From Comamonadaceae bacterium (GTDB taxonomy: Bacteria > Pseudomonadota > Gammaproteobacteria > Burkholderiales > Burkholderiaceae_C): DNA of 37,098 nucleotides. This document shows positions 16,845 through 27,521 of this stretch, piece by piece; the first letter of the stretch is position 1; every line of letters starts with the position of its first letter. A program made the translations under genes and the position numbers. Location: NCBI GenBank assembly GCA_947450645.1, contig CANFWH010000022.1, forward strand, positions 1 to 37,098, in the 5' to 3' direction. Below the pieces are notes generated by a model. It searched no databases. It saw nothing but the letters and a program-made list of their open reading frames with translations, and was not told the origin of the DNA.

Positions 16845-17986
16845 AGCTTACCGCAGCGCCTACTGGCTTGCCCGCGACAACGCCTGTCATTTTGGTGGGT
16901 GTTGATTTTGGTGCGCCGCATTTCGACCAAGAGCTACAAGAGCTGGGGCTGCTTGCTCAAACTGCTGGATTAGAGCCTGTAGGGCGTATCACCTGTAAGC
17001 GAAAAGCGCCAGATGCTGCGCTGTTTGTGGGGTCTGGCAAAGCCGATGAAATCAAAACTTTAATGACTGAACTGGGCGCAAGCGAGGTCTTGTTTGACCA
17101 AGCGCTCAGCCCCGCCCAGCAGCGTAATTTAGAGCGACACTTTGAATGCGCTGTCAACGATCGCACGCTACTCATCTTGGAAATTTTTGCTCAGCGTGCA
17201 CGTAGCCACGAGGGCAAGCTGCAAGTCGAACTCGCGCGCTTGCAATATCTTTCGACGCGTCTTGTGCGCCGCTGGTCGCACCTTGAGCGGCAAAAAGGCG
17301 GTATTGGTAATCGCGGCGGACCAGGCGAGACGCAAATTGAACTCGATCGACGCATGATTACGCAAGCGATTACGCGCATCAAAACGCAACTTATCACGGT
17401 CAAAAAACAACGAAAAACCCAGCGTAAACAGCGTGAGCGAATGGGTACGTTTGCCATCTCGTTAGTTGGCTACACAAACGCAGGAAAGTCGAGTTTGTTT
17501 AACGCACTGGTTAAAGCCAAAACTTACGCTGCCGATCAACTCTTTGCCACGCTGGACACTACTACGCGGCAACTTTATCTTGGTGCAGACCATACAGGGC
17601 GTGGCTTGCAGGCCAGCTTGTCGGATACCGTAGGTTTTATCCGTGACCTGCCGCATGGCCTTGTCGATGCGTTTGAAGCCACGCTGCAAGAGGCCGTCGA
17701 TGCTGATTTGCTGCTCCATGTGATTGATGCCGCATCGCCAGATCATCTTGAGCAAATGGCTCAAGTACACAAGGTATTGGCCGAGATTGGCGCTGATGAA
17801 ATTCCACAGCTTTTCATTTTTAACAAATTGGATGCAATGGCGGCGGAAGCCAAGCCTGAGCAATTGCAAGGCGAATTCGAAATGGACGGTAAAACCGTCC
17901 AGCGACTCTATGTGAGCGCTTTGCAAGGCAAGGGTATTCCAGAGTTACGCGAAATGCTCTTAGGCTGGGTAAAATCAGCCGTATGA
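16841..17986 (+). CDS. hflX: Ribosome-associated GTPase HflX
   Basis: GTPase that binds the 50S subunit and can split stalled 70S ribosomes, for example after heat stress. The 381 residues have the HflX N-terminal domain (LVGVDFG, then a VGSGKADEI stretch), the Gly-rich linker [19 protein letters not shown], and the G domain: G1 GYTNAGKSS (210-218), G2 region ATLDTTTR, G3 DTVGFI, G4 NKLD. The TTG start overlaps the hfq stop as TTGA, with no clear ribosome site, so it may depend on hfq translation; this start is the least certain point. It ends in an ATGA overlap with hflK. Confidence 0.94.
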   Translation: MKLTAAPTGLPATTPVILVGVDFGAPHFDQELQELGLLAQTAGLEPVGRITCKRKAPDAALFVGSGKADEIKTLMTELGASEVLFDQALSPAQQRNLERHFECAVNDRTLLILEIFAQRARSHEGKLQVELARLQYLSTRLVRRWSHLERQKGGIGNRGGPGETQIELDRRMITQAITRIKTQLITVKKQRKTQRKQRERMGTFAISLVGYTNAGKSSLFNALVKAKTYAADQLFATLDTTTRQLYLGADHTGRGLQASLSDTVGFIRDLPHGLVDAFEATLQEAVDADLLLHVIDAASPDHLEQMAQVHKVLAEIGADEIPQLFIFNKLDAMAAEAKPEQLQGEFEMDGKTVQRLYVSALQGKGIPELREMLLGWVKSAV

Positions 17987-19302
17987 ATCTATCCTTCTTA
18001 CCGCTCGCCAAGCTCACGCAATGGCGTGATCGCATGTTTAACCAACCGCCAGACCTTGATGAGATATGGCGTGATGTGAATGAAAAAATCTCCCGTTTTT
18101 TTGGTGGCGGCAAAAAAACCAACGACAAACAAACGCATCAATTTGGCAATACACCGCCGCCTACGAATGATGGCAACAATGGCAATGCGCCGCATGGGAT
18201 GAGTGCCAAAACCGCTGGCAAGAGCTTTGGTGTGGTGTTTGGAGTGATCGTCTTGATTTGGCTACTTACGGGGTTTTATATCGTGCAGGAAGGTCAGCAA
18301 GCCGTCATCACGCGCTTTGGCAAGTTCAAAGGCTCGGGAACTGGTGGCATTACGGGGGCTGGCGTGAATTGGCGTTTGCCATATCCGTTTGAAGCGCACG
18401 AAGTGGTGCAGGTCAGTCAGCTTCGCTCGGTCGAAGTGGGACGCAACAAAGTGGTGCAGTCCACCGCGTCGCAAGGTTCTGGCGCTGCGATTCCTAGCCT
18501 ACGAGATTCATCCATGCTGACGCAAGATGAAAACATTGTGGATGTTCGTTTTGTCGTGCAGTACCGATTGAAGAGTTCGTCGGACTACATTTTCAATAAC
18601 CGCGACCCAGATGAAGCCGTGATCTTGGCCTCTGAATCGGCTGTGCGCGAAGTCGTCGGCAAGGGCACAATGAACACTGTATTGAACGAAAAGCGTGAAG
18701 CGATTGCGGGCGATATCGTTAAGTCGGTGCAAGCGCAAATGGACGCATACAAAACGGGCATCTTGATTTCGAGCGTCAACATCCAAAATGTGCAACCGCC
18801 AGAGCAAGTGCAGGCCGCGTTTGATGATGCACTCAAAGCAGGACAAGACGGTGATCGCGCCAAAAACGAGGGTCAAGCCTATGCCAACGATGTGATTCCG
18901 CGTGCTGAAGGAGCGGCTGCAAGACTGCGCGAGGAGGCCGAAGGCTATAAGGCCCGCGTTGTGTCGCAAGCTGAAGGTGATGCCTCTCGATTTAAAGCCA
19001 TATTGCCAGAGTATCATCGGGCGCCTCAAGTCATGCGAGATCGTATGTATACGGACACTATGCAACAAATTTATAGCAATGTGACCAAGGTGTTGGTGGA
19101 CTCTAAACAAGGTTCGCAATTGCTGTATTTGCCGCTTGATAAATTGTTGCAAGCCGCTGCAAATAACGATCCTACGGCTGCCCTTTCAAATGCATCCAAT
19201 AGCGCAAACCCTGTAAATTCAAACGCTATGGGCGCAAACAGTGTGCCCACGCCATCTGGCGCTGTCAATGCAGGACGTAGTCGTGATCGTGATGTTCGCT
19301 AA
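17983..19302 (+). CDS. hflK: FtsH protease modulator HflK
   Basis: Membrane-anchored SPFH/prohibitin-family protein that forms a large cage with HflC around FtsH and tunes its proteolysis. The 439 residues have a cytosolic Asn/Gly/Pro-rich leader (about 40-80), one membrane helix (about 83-100), then FYIVQEGQQAVITRFGKF, the typical start of the SPFH domain. A long Ala/Glu/Arg-rich coiled-coil region follows (about 270-340), then a low-complexity Asn/Ser tail. The start overlaps the hflX stop as ATGA. A CACAGGA just before hflC marks the next gene. FtsH is encoded 6 kb upstream in a separate unit. Confidence 0.95.
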   Translation: MNLSFLPLAKLTQWRDRMFNQPPDLDEIWRDVNEKISRFFGGGKKTNDKQTHQFGNTPPPTNDGNNGNAPHGMSAKTAGKSFGVVFGVIVLIWLLTGFYIVQEGQQAVITRFGKFKGSGTGGITGAGVNWRLPYPFEAHEVVQVSQLRSVEVGRNKVVQSTASQGSGAAIPSLRDSSMLTQDENIVDVRFVVQYRLKSSSDYIFNNRDPDEAVILASESAVREVVGKGTMNTVLNEKREAIAGDIVKSVQAQMDAYKTGILISSVNIQNVQPPEQVQAAFDDALKAGQDGDRAKNEGQAYANDVIPRAEGAAARLREEAEGYKARVVSQAEGDASRFKAILPEYHRAPQVMRDRMYTDTMQQIYSNVTKVLVDSKQGSQLLYLPLDKLLQAAANNDPTAALSNASNSANPVNSNAMGANSVPTPSGAVNAGRSRDRDVR

Positions 19303-19326
19303 TTTTTCAAAACCACAGGACAAATC

Positions 19327-20202
19327 ATGAATAAAATTGGTTTTGCAATTTCTTCCGCTCTGTTAGCTCTCGCAATTGGTCTGTCGTGCTTGTTTGTTGT
19401 CGATCAGCGTCAGTTTACGGTCGTCTATACACTCGCCGAAATTAAAGAAGTCATCACTGAGCCAGGTCTCAATTTCAAGCTGCCACCGCCGCTGCAATCG
19501 GTCACCTTCATTGACAACCGGATCTTAACTTTGGATAGTCCTGAGACGCGTGCGATTCAAACGGCAGAGAAGAAAAATTTGGTTGTTGATTGGCTGGTTA
19601 AGTGGCGCGTCAAAGATGCCAAGCAATTCATTCGTAATAACAATGGTGCTGATCTGCGTACGGCTGAAGGACGCTTAGGCCCTTTAGTGCAAGCGGCTTT
19701 AAACGAAGAAATTACCAAGCGCACGGTCAAAGATGTTCTCTCAACCGATCGTGAAAAAATCGTTCAAGGCGTCAAAGAGCGGCTCTTGGACGACGCTAAA
19801 ACTTTTGGTATTGACATCGTCGATGTGCGCATTAAGCGTGTCGATTTCCCCGCATCAGTGGCTGATTCCGTTTATAGTCGAATGGTCTCGGAACGTAAAC
19901 AAGAGGCTAATCGTTTGCGCTCTACAGGCGCCGCTGATGGTGAGCGCATTCGGGCTGATGCCGATAAAAAACGTGAAATCGTGTTAGCCACGGCTTATAA
20001 GGAAGCGCAGATTGCAAAAGGACAGGGTGATGCTAAAGCGGCGGCCATTTTTGGTGAAGCCTTTGGTCGCGACCCGCAGTTTGCATCCTTCTATCGCAGT
20101 TTGGAAGCCTACAAAACCACCTTTGCTAAAAAGAGCGACGTGATGGTGATGGATCCATCTAGCGACTTCTTTAAAGCGATGAAAAGTAGCGGCAAAAAAT
20201 GA
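19327..20202 (+). CDS. hflC: FtsH protease modulator HflC
   Basis: Partner of HflK, 291 residues, membrane-anchored with the bulk in the periplasm. One N-terminal helix (about 5-25, ending [21 protein letters not shown]) leads into the SPFH domain ([25 protein letters not shown]), then a charged coiled-coil region around [24 protein letters not shown]. The C-terminal [18 protein letters not shown] and the closing [11 protein letters not shown] are typical of HflC. It lies 24 bases after hflK with an AGGA site and overlaps hisZ by ATGA. Confidence 0.95.
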   Translation: MNKIGFAISSALLALAIGLSCLFVVDQRQFTVVYTLAEIKEVITEPGLNFKLPPPLQSVTFIDNRILTLDSPETRAIQTAEKKNLVVDWLVKWRVKDAKQFIRNNNGADLRTAEGRLGPLVQAALNEEITKRTVKDVLSTDREKIVQGVKERLLDDAKTFGIDIVDVRIKRVDFPASVADSVYSRMVSERKQEANRLRSTGAADGERIRADADKKREIVLATAYKEAQIAKGQGDAKAAAIFGEAFGRDPQFASFYRSLEAYKTTFAKKSDVMVMDPSSDFFKAMKSSGKK

Positions 20203-21374
20203 CGAATCGTTGGCTATTGCCAGACCACATTGCTGACGTGCTTCCTACACAGGCGCGCCAAATTGAAGAAACACGCCGCGCACTTTTAGATGCGGCAAAT
20301 CGCTATGGTTTCGAGCTCGTGATGCCGCCCCTCGTTGAGCATCTAGATTCACTTTTGATAGGTGCGAGTAGCAGCGTGGGCGGTGCGCTTGATTTGCAAA
20401 CCTTTAAGTTGGTCGATCAACACTCAGGGCGTAGCCTTGGTGTCCGCGCAGACACAACCCCGCAAGTGGCTCGCATCGATGCGCACTTACTCAATCGCCA
20501 AGGACTCACGCGTTTGTGTTACTGCGGTTCCGTACTACACACGCGGCAAGCGACGCCGCATGCGTCACGTGAACCGCTGCAGTTTGGCGCAGAGATTTAT
20601 GGCCATGCGGGCTTAGAGGCTGACCTAGAAGTAATGGAGCTTGCGCTAGCAAGCCTTGCAATTGGCGGCATCCAAGATATTGTTTTAGATTTGTCTGATG
20701 TCCGCATCGTGGGTGCGCTGCTGGCAGCTTATCCAGTCGATGCATCGCTGCAAGTCAATATCTATAAGGCGTTGGCGGCCAAGGATGTGCCAGCGATCCA
20801 AGAGCTGGTGGGTTTGCCAGATGTGCTACGCGCCGCCCTGCTCGCCGTGCTTTCGCTCTATGGTGATGTTGCTATTTTGGATACAGCGCGTCAAAAATTA
20901 CCGAGGCTTGCCGATATTGATCAAGCACTCGATAGTCTGACGTGGTTAGTCGATCAATTGGTGGCAAGTGGCATGGAGGCCAGGCGCATTCATTTTGATT
21001 TGGCTGATTTAGGCGAGTATGGCTACTACACTGGTGTTCGGTTTGCCGTCTATAGCGCTTTAGCCAATGACGCATTGGCACGTGGTGGTCGCTATGACGA
21101 AGTCGGCGCCGTGTTTGGACGTAAGCGACCTGCGGTAGGCTTTAGTTTAGATATCAAGTCATTGGTTGAATCGGTATCGGCAGCTGCTGCCAAGCCCTCT
21201 ATTCGTATGCCTTGGGGATCTGACCCTGCGCTACGCCTTGCTGCGTCTGCCTTGCGGCGTATGGGTGAGACTGTAATTTGTGTCCTGCCAGGGCATGAAA
21301 GCGAAGCGGATGAATTCGCCTGTGACCGTGAGTTAGTGAAAGTGGGCGATCAATGGGTCGTCAAGAGTCTTTAA
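20199..21374 (+). CDS. hisZ: ATP phosphoribosyltransferase regulatory subunit HisZ
   Basis: Class II aminoacyl-tRNA synthetase-like protein related to HisRS that activates and gives histidine feedback control to the short form of HisG, the first enzyme of histidine synthesis. The 391 residues begin [23 protein letters not shown], with [16 protein letters not shown] (motif 2-like) and the late Gly-rich [22 protein letters not shown]. The anticodon-binding domain of HisRS is absent, as expected. It implies that a short hisG exists elsewhere in the genome. The start overlaps the hflC stop as ATGA; hisZ between hflC and purA is the usual arrangement in Burkholderiales. Confidence 0.94.
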   Translation: MTNRWLLPDHIADVLPTQARQIEETRRALLDAANRYGFELVMPPLVEHLDSLLIGASSSVGGALDLQTFKLVDQHSGRSLGVRADTTPQVARIDAHLLNRQGLTRLCYCGSVLHTRQATPHASREPLQFGAEIYGHAGLEADLEVMELALASLAIGGIQDIVLDLSDVRIVGALLAAYPVDASLQVNIYKALAAKDVPAIQELVGLPDVLRAALLAVLSLYGDVAILDTARQKLPRLADIDQALDSLTWLVDQLVASGMEARRIHFDLADLGEYGYYTGVRFAVYSALANDALARGGRYDEVGAVFGRKRPAVGFSLDIKSLVESVSAAAAKPSIRMPWGSDPALRLAASALRRMGETVICVLPGHESEADEFACDRELVKVGDQWVVKSL

Positions 21375-21381
21375 TTTTTGA

Positions 21382-22731
<1,350 letters not shown>

Positions 22732-22751
22732 CCTCCAATCGAAAGCACTCC

Positions 22752-23276
22752 ATGCTCACTGAAGACGGCAAACACCTCTACGTTTCGCACGACGAATACC
22801 AAAATTTGATCGAAAAACTGGCCATCAAAATCCACCAATCAGGTTGGAAATTCGACACCATTTTGTGCCTCGCTCGCGGCGGTATGCGTCCTGGTGATTT
22901 GCTCTCGCGCATTTTCGATAAGCCACTCGCGATCATGTCCACCAGCTCGTACCGTGCAGAAGCTGGCACGTTGCAAGGTAATTTGGACATCGCACGCTAC
23001 ATCACCACACCAAAGGGCGAAATTGCTGGCAAAGTGCTCTTGGTGGACGATCTCGCTGACACAGGCCACACGCTCAAAGCTGTGGTGGATATGCTCAAAA
23101 ACAATTACGCCCCCATCACCGAACTGAAAACTGCCGTGCTCTGGACGAAAGGAGCATCGGCGTTCGATTGCGATTATTCCGTTGAGCATCTGCCGACCAA
23201 TCCCTGGATTCATCAGCCGTTTGAAAACTACGACAGTACACGGCCAGAGCAGTTGATTGAAAAGTGGAAGGTTTGA
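22752..23276 (+). CDS. Type I phosphoribosyltransferase (purine-salvage type)
   Basis: Protein of 174 residues with the PRPP-binding motif VLLVDDLADTGHTL (95-108) and the upstream CLARGGMRPGDLLSR that forms the pyrophosphate loop. It belongs to the family annotated as hypoxanthine/xanthine phosphoribosyltransferase or simply phosphoribosyltransferase (COG2236-like). The last 25 residues, WIHQPFENYD onward, contain the hydrophobic and aromatic positions typical of base stacking in this group. It sits 20 bases after purA, consistent with a purine role. The exact base used cannot be read from sequence. Confidence 0.85.
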   Translation: MLTEDGKHLYVSHDEYQNLIEKLAIKIHQSGWKFDTILCLARGGMRPGDLLSRIFDKPLAIMSTSSYRAEAGTLQGNLDIARYITTPKGEIAGKVLLVDDLADTGHTLKAVVDMLKNNYAPITELKTAVLWTKGASAFDCDYSVEHLPTNPWIHQPFENYDSTRPEQLIEKWKV

Positions 23277-23277
23277 G

Positions 23278-24468
23278 TTGAATTCCACGGCGCTCATCCA
23301 TCATGGGTACGCGCCTCCCACGGGTTTTAATGCCCCGCAAGCCCCAGTCCATAAGGCTTCTACGGTGATTTTCGAGAGCGTCGCTGCCATGCGAACGCGT
23401 GATTGGCAGAGTAAAGACGGCTATACCTATGGCTTGCATGGCACGCCAACCACCTTTACTTTAGAAGCCAAGCTTGCAACGCTGGAGGGCGGCAAGCATT
23501 GCTTGCTCACGCCCAGCGGGCTTGCCTCGATTGCTTGCGTGAATTTAGCCTTGCTGAGTGCAGGTGATGAAGTGCTGATCCCGAGCAATTGCTACGGCCC
23601 CAATCTTGCGATGGCACAAAATGAATTGGCTCGCTATGGCATCAAACATCAGCTTTATGACGCGATGAATTCTGAGGATTTGGCTGCCAAGCTGTCTAGC
23701 AAGACCAAGCTCGTGTGGCTCGAAGCGGCGGGTTCGGTGACGATGGAGTTTCCTGATCTGACCGCCTTAATTCGTGTGTGCCAAGAGCGAGGTGCCATGA
23801 CGGCACTCGACAACACATGGGGTGCTGGGCTCGCATTTAATGCCTTTGAGTTGGGGGTGGACATTACGATTCATGCCCTAACCAAATATCCCAGTGGCAG
23901 CGCTAATTTGCTCATGGGTTCGGTCATCACGAAAGACGAGGCACTCTTTCACAAAATTCGGCGATGCCATATGCACTTTGGCTGGGGCGTGGGCGCAAAC
24001 GATGTCGAAGCCGTTCTCGTTGGATTGAATACTTTGACGTTGCGGTACACGGCGCAAGACATGGCTGCACGCGCGTTAGCGGCGTATCTACAGACATGCA
24101 AAGAGCTTGCCCAAGTATTACATCCTGCACTGGACGGAGCCTTATCCCATATGGCTTGGCGGCGTGTTTGCACGGATAGCAATGGCGTGAGCCGCGCTGC
24201 TGGCATTTTTAGTGTGATCTTTAAACCTGAGTTCACGCAGGTGCAAATCGATACGTTTTGCGAGTCACTCAAACTCTTCAAACTGGGCTATAGCTGGGCG
24301 GGTCCGATCAGTCTTGTCGTGCCCTATGAGCTGGAGACGATGCGCCCCGAATGGCCGACTGGTGTGGCACGCGGGACGTTAGTGCGGTTTTGTATTGGGC
24401 TAGAAGACGTTATCGATCTTCAAGCAGATCTTGCGCAAGCATTGCAAACGCTTCGTGCGAATGGCTAG
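23278..24468 (+). CDS. metC: Cystathionine beta-lyase-like PLP enzyme
   Basis: Cys/Met-metabolism PLP enzyme, 396 residues from a TTG at 23278, with GGAAGG (23266-23271) six bases upstream. A further in-frame TTG at 23257 lies inside the preceding gene. Motifs: the active-site PAPVHKASTVIF near the start, YGLHGTPTTFTLEAKLATLEGG, the cofactor aspartate in ALDNTWGAG, and the Schiff-base lysine K203 in HALTKYPSGSANLLMG. It would split cystathionine into homocysteine, pyruvate and ammonia for methionine synthesis; related lyases of this fold have other thiol substrates. The last 59 bases overlap the convergent selU gene. Confidence 0.88.
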   Translation: MNSTALIHHGYAPPTGFNAPQAPVHKASTVIFESVAAMRTRDWQSKDGYTYGLHGTPTTFTLEAKLATLEGGKHCLLTPSGLASIACVNLALLSAGDEVLIPSNCYGPNLAMAQNELARYGIKHQLYDAMNSEDLAAKLSSKTKLVWLEAAGSVTMEFPDLTALIRVCQERGAMTALDNTWGAGLAFNAFELGVDITIHALTKYPSGSANLLMGSVITKDEALFHKIRRCHMHFGWGVGANDVEAVLVGLNTLTLRYTAQDMAARALAAYLQTCKELAQVLHPALDGALSHMAWRRVCTDSNGVSRAAGIFSVIFKPEFTQVQIDTFCESLKLFKLGYSWAGPISLVVPYELETMRPEWPTGVARGTLVRFCIGLEDVIDLQADLAQALQTLRANG

Positions 24469-25468
24469 TTGGCGCATAAGCTTTAGCCTCGCCGTACTGT
24501 TTAAAGTTGCGCACCATCGAGCCTAAATAGCTAGGGTCATAGTGGTTGTGGAGCAGGTCTTCCACGACCTCCGCCATACGCCCACTTCGTGCCTGATCTT
24601 GCCAGCCTTCGACGACCGCGCGGCCTCTTAACGGAACGAGCACACCCAATCGTTTGCAAAAAAACTCAGCATCTTTGACGAAGTAGTCGTAGTCCTCAAG
24701 CAGCAGCGCTACTCTGGCTTGCAAGGGCAAATCAAGCCGCAAGCACTGTCCAGAACGCATCGCGGCAATTAAGCACTCTGGAATGCTGACGTTGCCAACC
24801 TTTTTACTTTCGCTTTCTACAAACACTGGCCGCATAGGATCGAGGTTTTTGAGCGTTTCCCAAATCCGCATATCGTAATTTTTTTGAGAAGGCTGCACCT
24901 CGCCTGGAACGAGCCCGAGTACCGAGCTTCGGTGATTCGCCAAAGCCTCTAAATCAAGCACTTGTGCGCCAACGCGAGCTAGCGCGTGCAAGAGCCGCGT
25001 CTTGCCTGATCCTGTTGGTGCGCACACCACGCGATAGTCGAACAAGGGTGCGAGGCGCGCTAGATCCAAAAGCATTTCAGCGCGAAAGGCTTTGTAGCCA
25101 CCTTCGATGAGGTGTACATCAAAACCAATTTGCCCAAGAATCAAAGCCAGCGAGCCACTGCGCTTACCGCCACGCCAGCAATAGATGAGGGGCTTCCAAT
25201 TTTTATCTTTATCTTGGCAGTGTGCTTCGATATGTGCAGCCACGTTACGCGCCACCAATGCACCGCCAATTTTTCGCGCCTCAAATGCGTTGACTTGTTT
25301 GTAGATGGTGCCAACGCGAACGCGCTCTTCGTCGTTTAAGGACGGCCAATTGAGCGCGTTGGGCAGGCGATCGAGTTCGTACTCGGAAGGGCTTCTCGCA
25401 TCAATAATGGCACTGTACGAAGCCATACTGGATAAGGCCTGCAAGGCCGTCATGGTGGTCAAGCTCAT
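24410..25468 (-). CDS. selU: tRNA 2-selenouridine synthase
   Basis: Replaces sulfur by selenium at the wobble 2-thiouridine of certain tRNAs, through a geranylated intermediate in characterised enzymes. From the ATG at 25468 (overlapping the tesA stop as ATGA) it has 352 residues; a GTG 27 bases upstream is the alternative. The rhodanese domain (about 1-125) has the catalytic loop YCWRGGKRSG with C97, the same number as in the E. coli protein. A P-loop APTGSGKTRLLHAL follows near 156-169. Presence of SelU suggests a selenophosphate synthetase (SelD) elsewhere. The 3' end overlaps metC by 59 bases. Confidence 0.93.
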   Translation of the reverse strand: MSLTTMTALQALSSMASYSAIIDARSPSEYELDRLPNALNWPSLNDEERVRVGTIYKQVNAFEARKIGGALVARNVAAHIEAHCQDKDKNWKPLIYCWRGGKRSGSLALILGQIGFDVHLIEGGYKAFRAEMLLDLARLAPLFDYRVVCAPTGSGKTRLLHALARVGAQVLDLEALANHRSSVLGLVPGEVQPSQKNYDMRIWETLKNLDPMRPVFVESESKKVGNVSIPECLIAAMRSGQCLRLDLPLQARVALLLEDYDYFVKDAEFFCKRLGVLVPLRGRAVVEGWQDQARSGRMAEVVEDLLHNHYDPSYLGSMVRNFKQYGEAKAYAPTSHSHEAFAMLAQDLLEDR

Positions 25469-26088
25469 TTCAATAACTTTTTTAATTCGAGCCACACATT
25501 AGCGAGTATCGTGGGGTGCGCAGCGGCTACTGGATGAATACCGTCCGCTTGAAACAGATCCCTCGCATTGGCTGCATCAGCCACGCCTTTTAAAAAGAAG
25601 GGCACAAGTAGGACCTTATGATCCTTGGCTACTTTTACATAGACGGCTGCGAAGTCTTTGGTATAGGCGGGCCCCATATTGGGCGGCACTTGCATACCGA
25701 GCAATAAAACTTTTGCCCCCGATTTTTGACTGAGGCTCACCAGGTGCGCGAGATTCTTTTCCGTCTGCAACATCGCCATACCGCGCAGTGCATCGTTACC
25801 ACCCAGCTCAACAATCACAATATTGGGTTTGTGCTGCGCGAGCAAAGTGGGCAGACGCGAAAGCCCGCCAGACGTGGTCTCGCCGCTAATGCTCGCATTG
25901 ATGACTTCTGCGCCAATTTTTTCTATGGTTAGTTTTTGTGCCAATAAATTCACCCAGCCAGCGCCACGCGGCAGTCCATACTCGGCGCTGAGTGAGTCGC
26001 CCATGACCAATATTTTTTGCGGTGCGGCGGCAAAACAGGCGGCTGATGCAGCACCTAGAATCAAAGCACCTAAGTAGCGCTTCATCAT
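25465..26088 (-). CDS. tesA: GDSL-type arylesterase / acyl-CoA thioesterase I
   Basis: Periplasmic SGNH hydrolase that cleaves esters or thioesters (TesA/EstA family). Starting from the ATG at 26088 it has 207 residues: signal peptide MMKRYLGALILGAASAA-CFAAA (about 1-22), block I ILVMGDSLSAEYG with the serine nucleophile S32, block II with ASISGETTSGG, block III ELGGNDALRG, and block V DGIHPVAAAH carrying the Asp-His pair. Another ATG at 26100 would add MDLD, which is unfavourable for a signal peptide. The start codon shares the CATG with that of the divergent ybbA-like gene. It is coupled to selU by ATGA. Confidence 0.93.
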   Translation of the reverse strand: MMKRYLGALILGAASAACFAAAPQKILVMGDSLSAEYGLPRGAGWVNLLAQKLTIEKIGAEVINASISGETTSGGLSRLPTLLAQHKPNIVIVELGGNDALRGMAMLQTEKNLAHLVSLSQKSGAKVLLLGMQVPPNMGPAYTKDFAAVYVKVAKDHKVLLVPFFLKGVADAANARDLFQADGIHPVAAAHPTILANVWLELKKLLK

Positions 26089-26755
26089 GTCTAAATCCAT
26101 TATTCAAGTTTCCAATATTGTTAAATCTGTCACCGACTCTAGCGGTGTACTCACTATTTTGCAGGATGTCTCATTCTTGCTCGAAGCGGGCGAGAGCGTT
26201 GCCATTGTGGGCGCATCAGGGTCTGGCAAAAGTACGCTCTTGTCAATTGTCGCGGGTTTGGATACGCCCAGCAGTGGACGCGTTGAAATAGATGGGATTG
26301 ATTTTTTTGCCTTGGATGAGGATGGACGCGCCGTGCTTCGGGGTAAGCAGATGGGATTCGTCTTTCAAAGCTTCCAGCTTTTGCCACATATGACAGCGCT
26401 AGAGAACGTGATGTTGCCGCTGGAGCTGCGCGGTGATGTGGACGCAAAAACCGCCGCAGTTGCCATGCTCAAGCGAGTAGGGCTTGGTGAGCGACTCGGA
26501 CACTATCCCAAAGTCCTCAGCGGTGGTGAGCAGCAGCGCGTGGCGCTGGCACGGGCTTTTGTCGTCAGGCCTGCAATTCTGCTGGCTGACGAGCCTACAG
26601 GCAGCTTAGATCACACCACAGGTCAGCAAGTGATGGACTTGATGTTTGAGCTGAACCGTGAGCGCGGTACGGCTCTGTTATTGGTGACTCACGATGCCAA
26701 GATTGCCGCATCTTGCAGCAGACAGTTGGTGATGGACGCGGGCAACTTGCGATAA
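26087..26755 (+). CDS. YbbA-like ABC transporter ATP-binding protein (LolD/MacB family)
   Basis: Cytoplasmic ATPase of 222 residues. All motifs are canonical: Walker A GASGSGKST (K49), Q-loop FVFQSFQLLP, signature LSGGEQQ (144-150), Walker B ILLADEPTGSLD, and H-loop H202 (VTHDAK). It groups with LolD/MacB/YbbA proteins, which act with a large membrane partner in lipoprotein or envelope transport. The divergent tesA neighbour is the same as in E. coli (tesA/ybbA), but no ybbP-type permease follows: the next gene is rlmB, 7 bases on. It may therefore work with a partner encoded elsewhere. No clear ribosome site precedes the ATG. Confidence 0.9.
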   Translation: MSKSIIQVSNIVKSVTDSSGVLTILQDVSFLLEAGESVAIVGASGSGKSTLLSIVAGLDTPSSGRVEIDGIDFFALDEDGRAVLRGKQMGFVFQSFQLLPHMTALENVMLPLELRGDVDAKTAAVAMLKRVGLGERLGHYPKVLSGGEQQRVALARAFVVRPAILLADEPTGSLDHTTGQQVMDLMFELNRERGTALLLVTHDAKIAASCSRQLVMDAGNLR

Positions 26756-26762
26756 TCATCCC

Positions 26763-27509
26763 ATGTCCGCTCCCACAAAAATTCTGTATGGTTTTCACGC
26801 CCTTGGCGTCAGGCTCAAAACCGCTCCCAAGTCTGTTTTAGAAATTTACTTTGATAGTTCGCGCCGTGATGCACGGATGCGTGAATTTATTAACAAAGCC
26901 AAAGATGTTGGCATCCGCCTCATCGAGGCCGATAGCGCGCGCTTGGTCAGCATCGGTGGAAGCCTTGGCCATCAAGGCGTGGTGGCGCGCGTCACCGAAG
27001 TCAAACCTATTCATTCACTGGATGATTTGCTCGATTCACTGACCGAACCGCCGCTGCTCTTGGTGCTAGACAGTGTGACTGATCCGCACAACCTCGGCGC
27101 TTGCTTGCGCGTGGCAGATGGCGCGGGTGTTCACGCGGTCATTGCCCCCAAAGATCACGCGGTAGGCATCAATGCCACGGTGGCCAAGGTTGCCAGCGGT
27201 GCGGCAGAAACTGTGCCGTATTTGATGGTGACGAATCTGGCGCGAACTTTGGGCGAGCTTAAAGAGCGCAATATCTGGTGCATTGGGACAAGCGGTGATG
27301 CGCCAAAAAGTGTGTATCAAATGGACTTTCGAGTCCCTACGGCGCTCGTACTTGGCGCAGAAGGCGCGGGCATGCGTCAGCTCACGCGCAAGTCGTGCGA
27401 CGAGCTGGCGCACATCCCGATGCGCGGCGCGGTGGAGAGCTTGAATGTGTCGGTTGCTTCGGGCGTGTGTTTGTATGAAGCGCTGCGTCAGCGGATGCTA
27501 AAAATTTAA
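26763..27509 (+). CDS. rlmB: 23S rRNA (guanosine-2251-2'-O)-methyltransferase RlmB
   Basis: SpoU-family (SPOUT) enzyme that methylates the ribose of G2251 in the 23S rRNA P-loop; 248 residues. The N-terminal L30e-like domain (about 1-75) begins ILYGFHALGVRLK. The catalytic domain has motif 1 DPHNLGACLRVADGAGVHAVI (N110), motif 2 LVLGAEGAGMRQL (about 195-207) and motif 3 IPMRGAVESLNVSVASGV (about 217-235), which bind S-adenosylmethionine in the trefoil knot. Length is standard. It follows the YbbA-like gene by 7 bases and is probably cotranscribed with it. Confidence 0.95.
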   Translation: MSAPTKILYGFHALGVRLKTAPKSVLEIYFDSSRRDARMREFINKAKDVGIRLIEADSARLVSIGGSLGHQGVVARVTEVKPIHSLDDLLDSLTEPPLLLVLDSVTDPHNLGACLRVADGAGVHAVIAPKDHAVGINATVAKVASGAAETVPYLMVTNLARTLGELKERNIWCIGTSGDAPKSVYQMDFRVPTALVLGAEGAGMRQLTRKSCDELAHIPMRGAVESLNVSVASGVCLYEALRQRMLKI

Positions 27510-27521
27510 ATTGGAGTCACG

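Noticed and set aside
18508..19152. 214-residue open frame on the minus strand inside hflK
   Set aside because: A shadow of a well-supported gene, with no recognisable domain.
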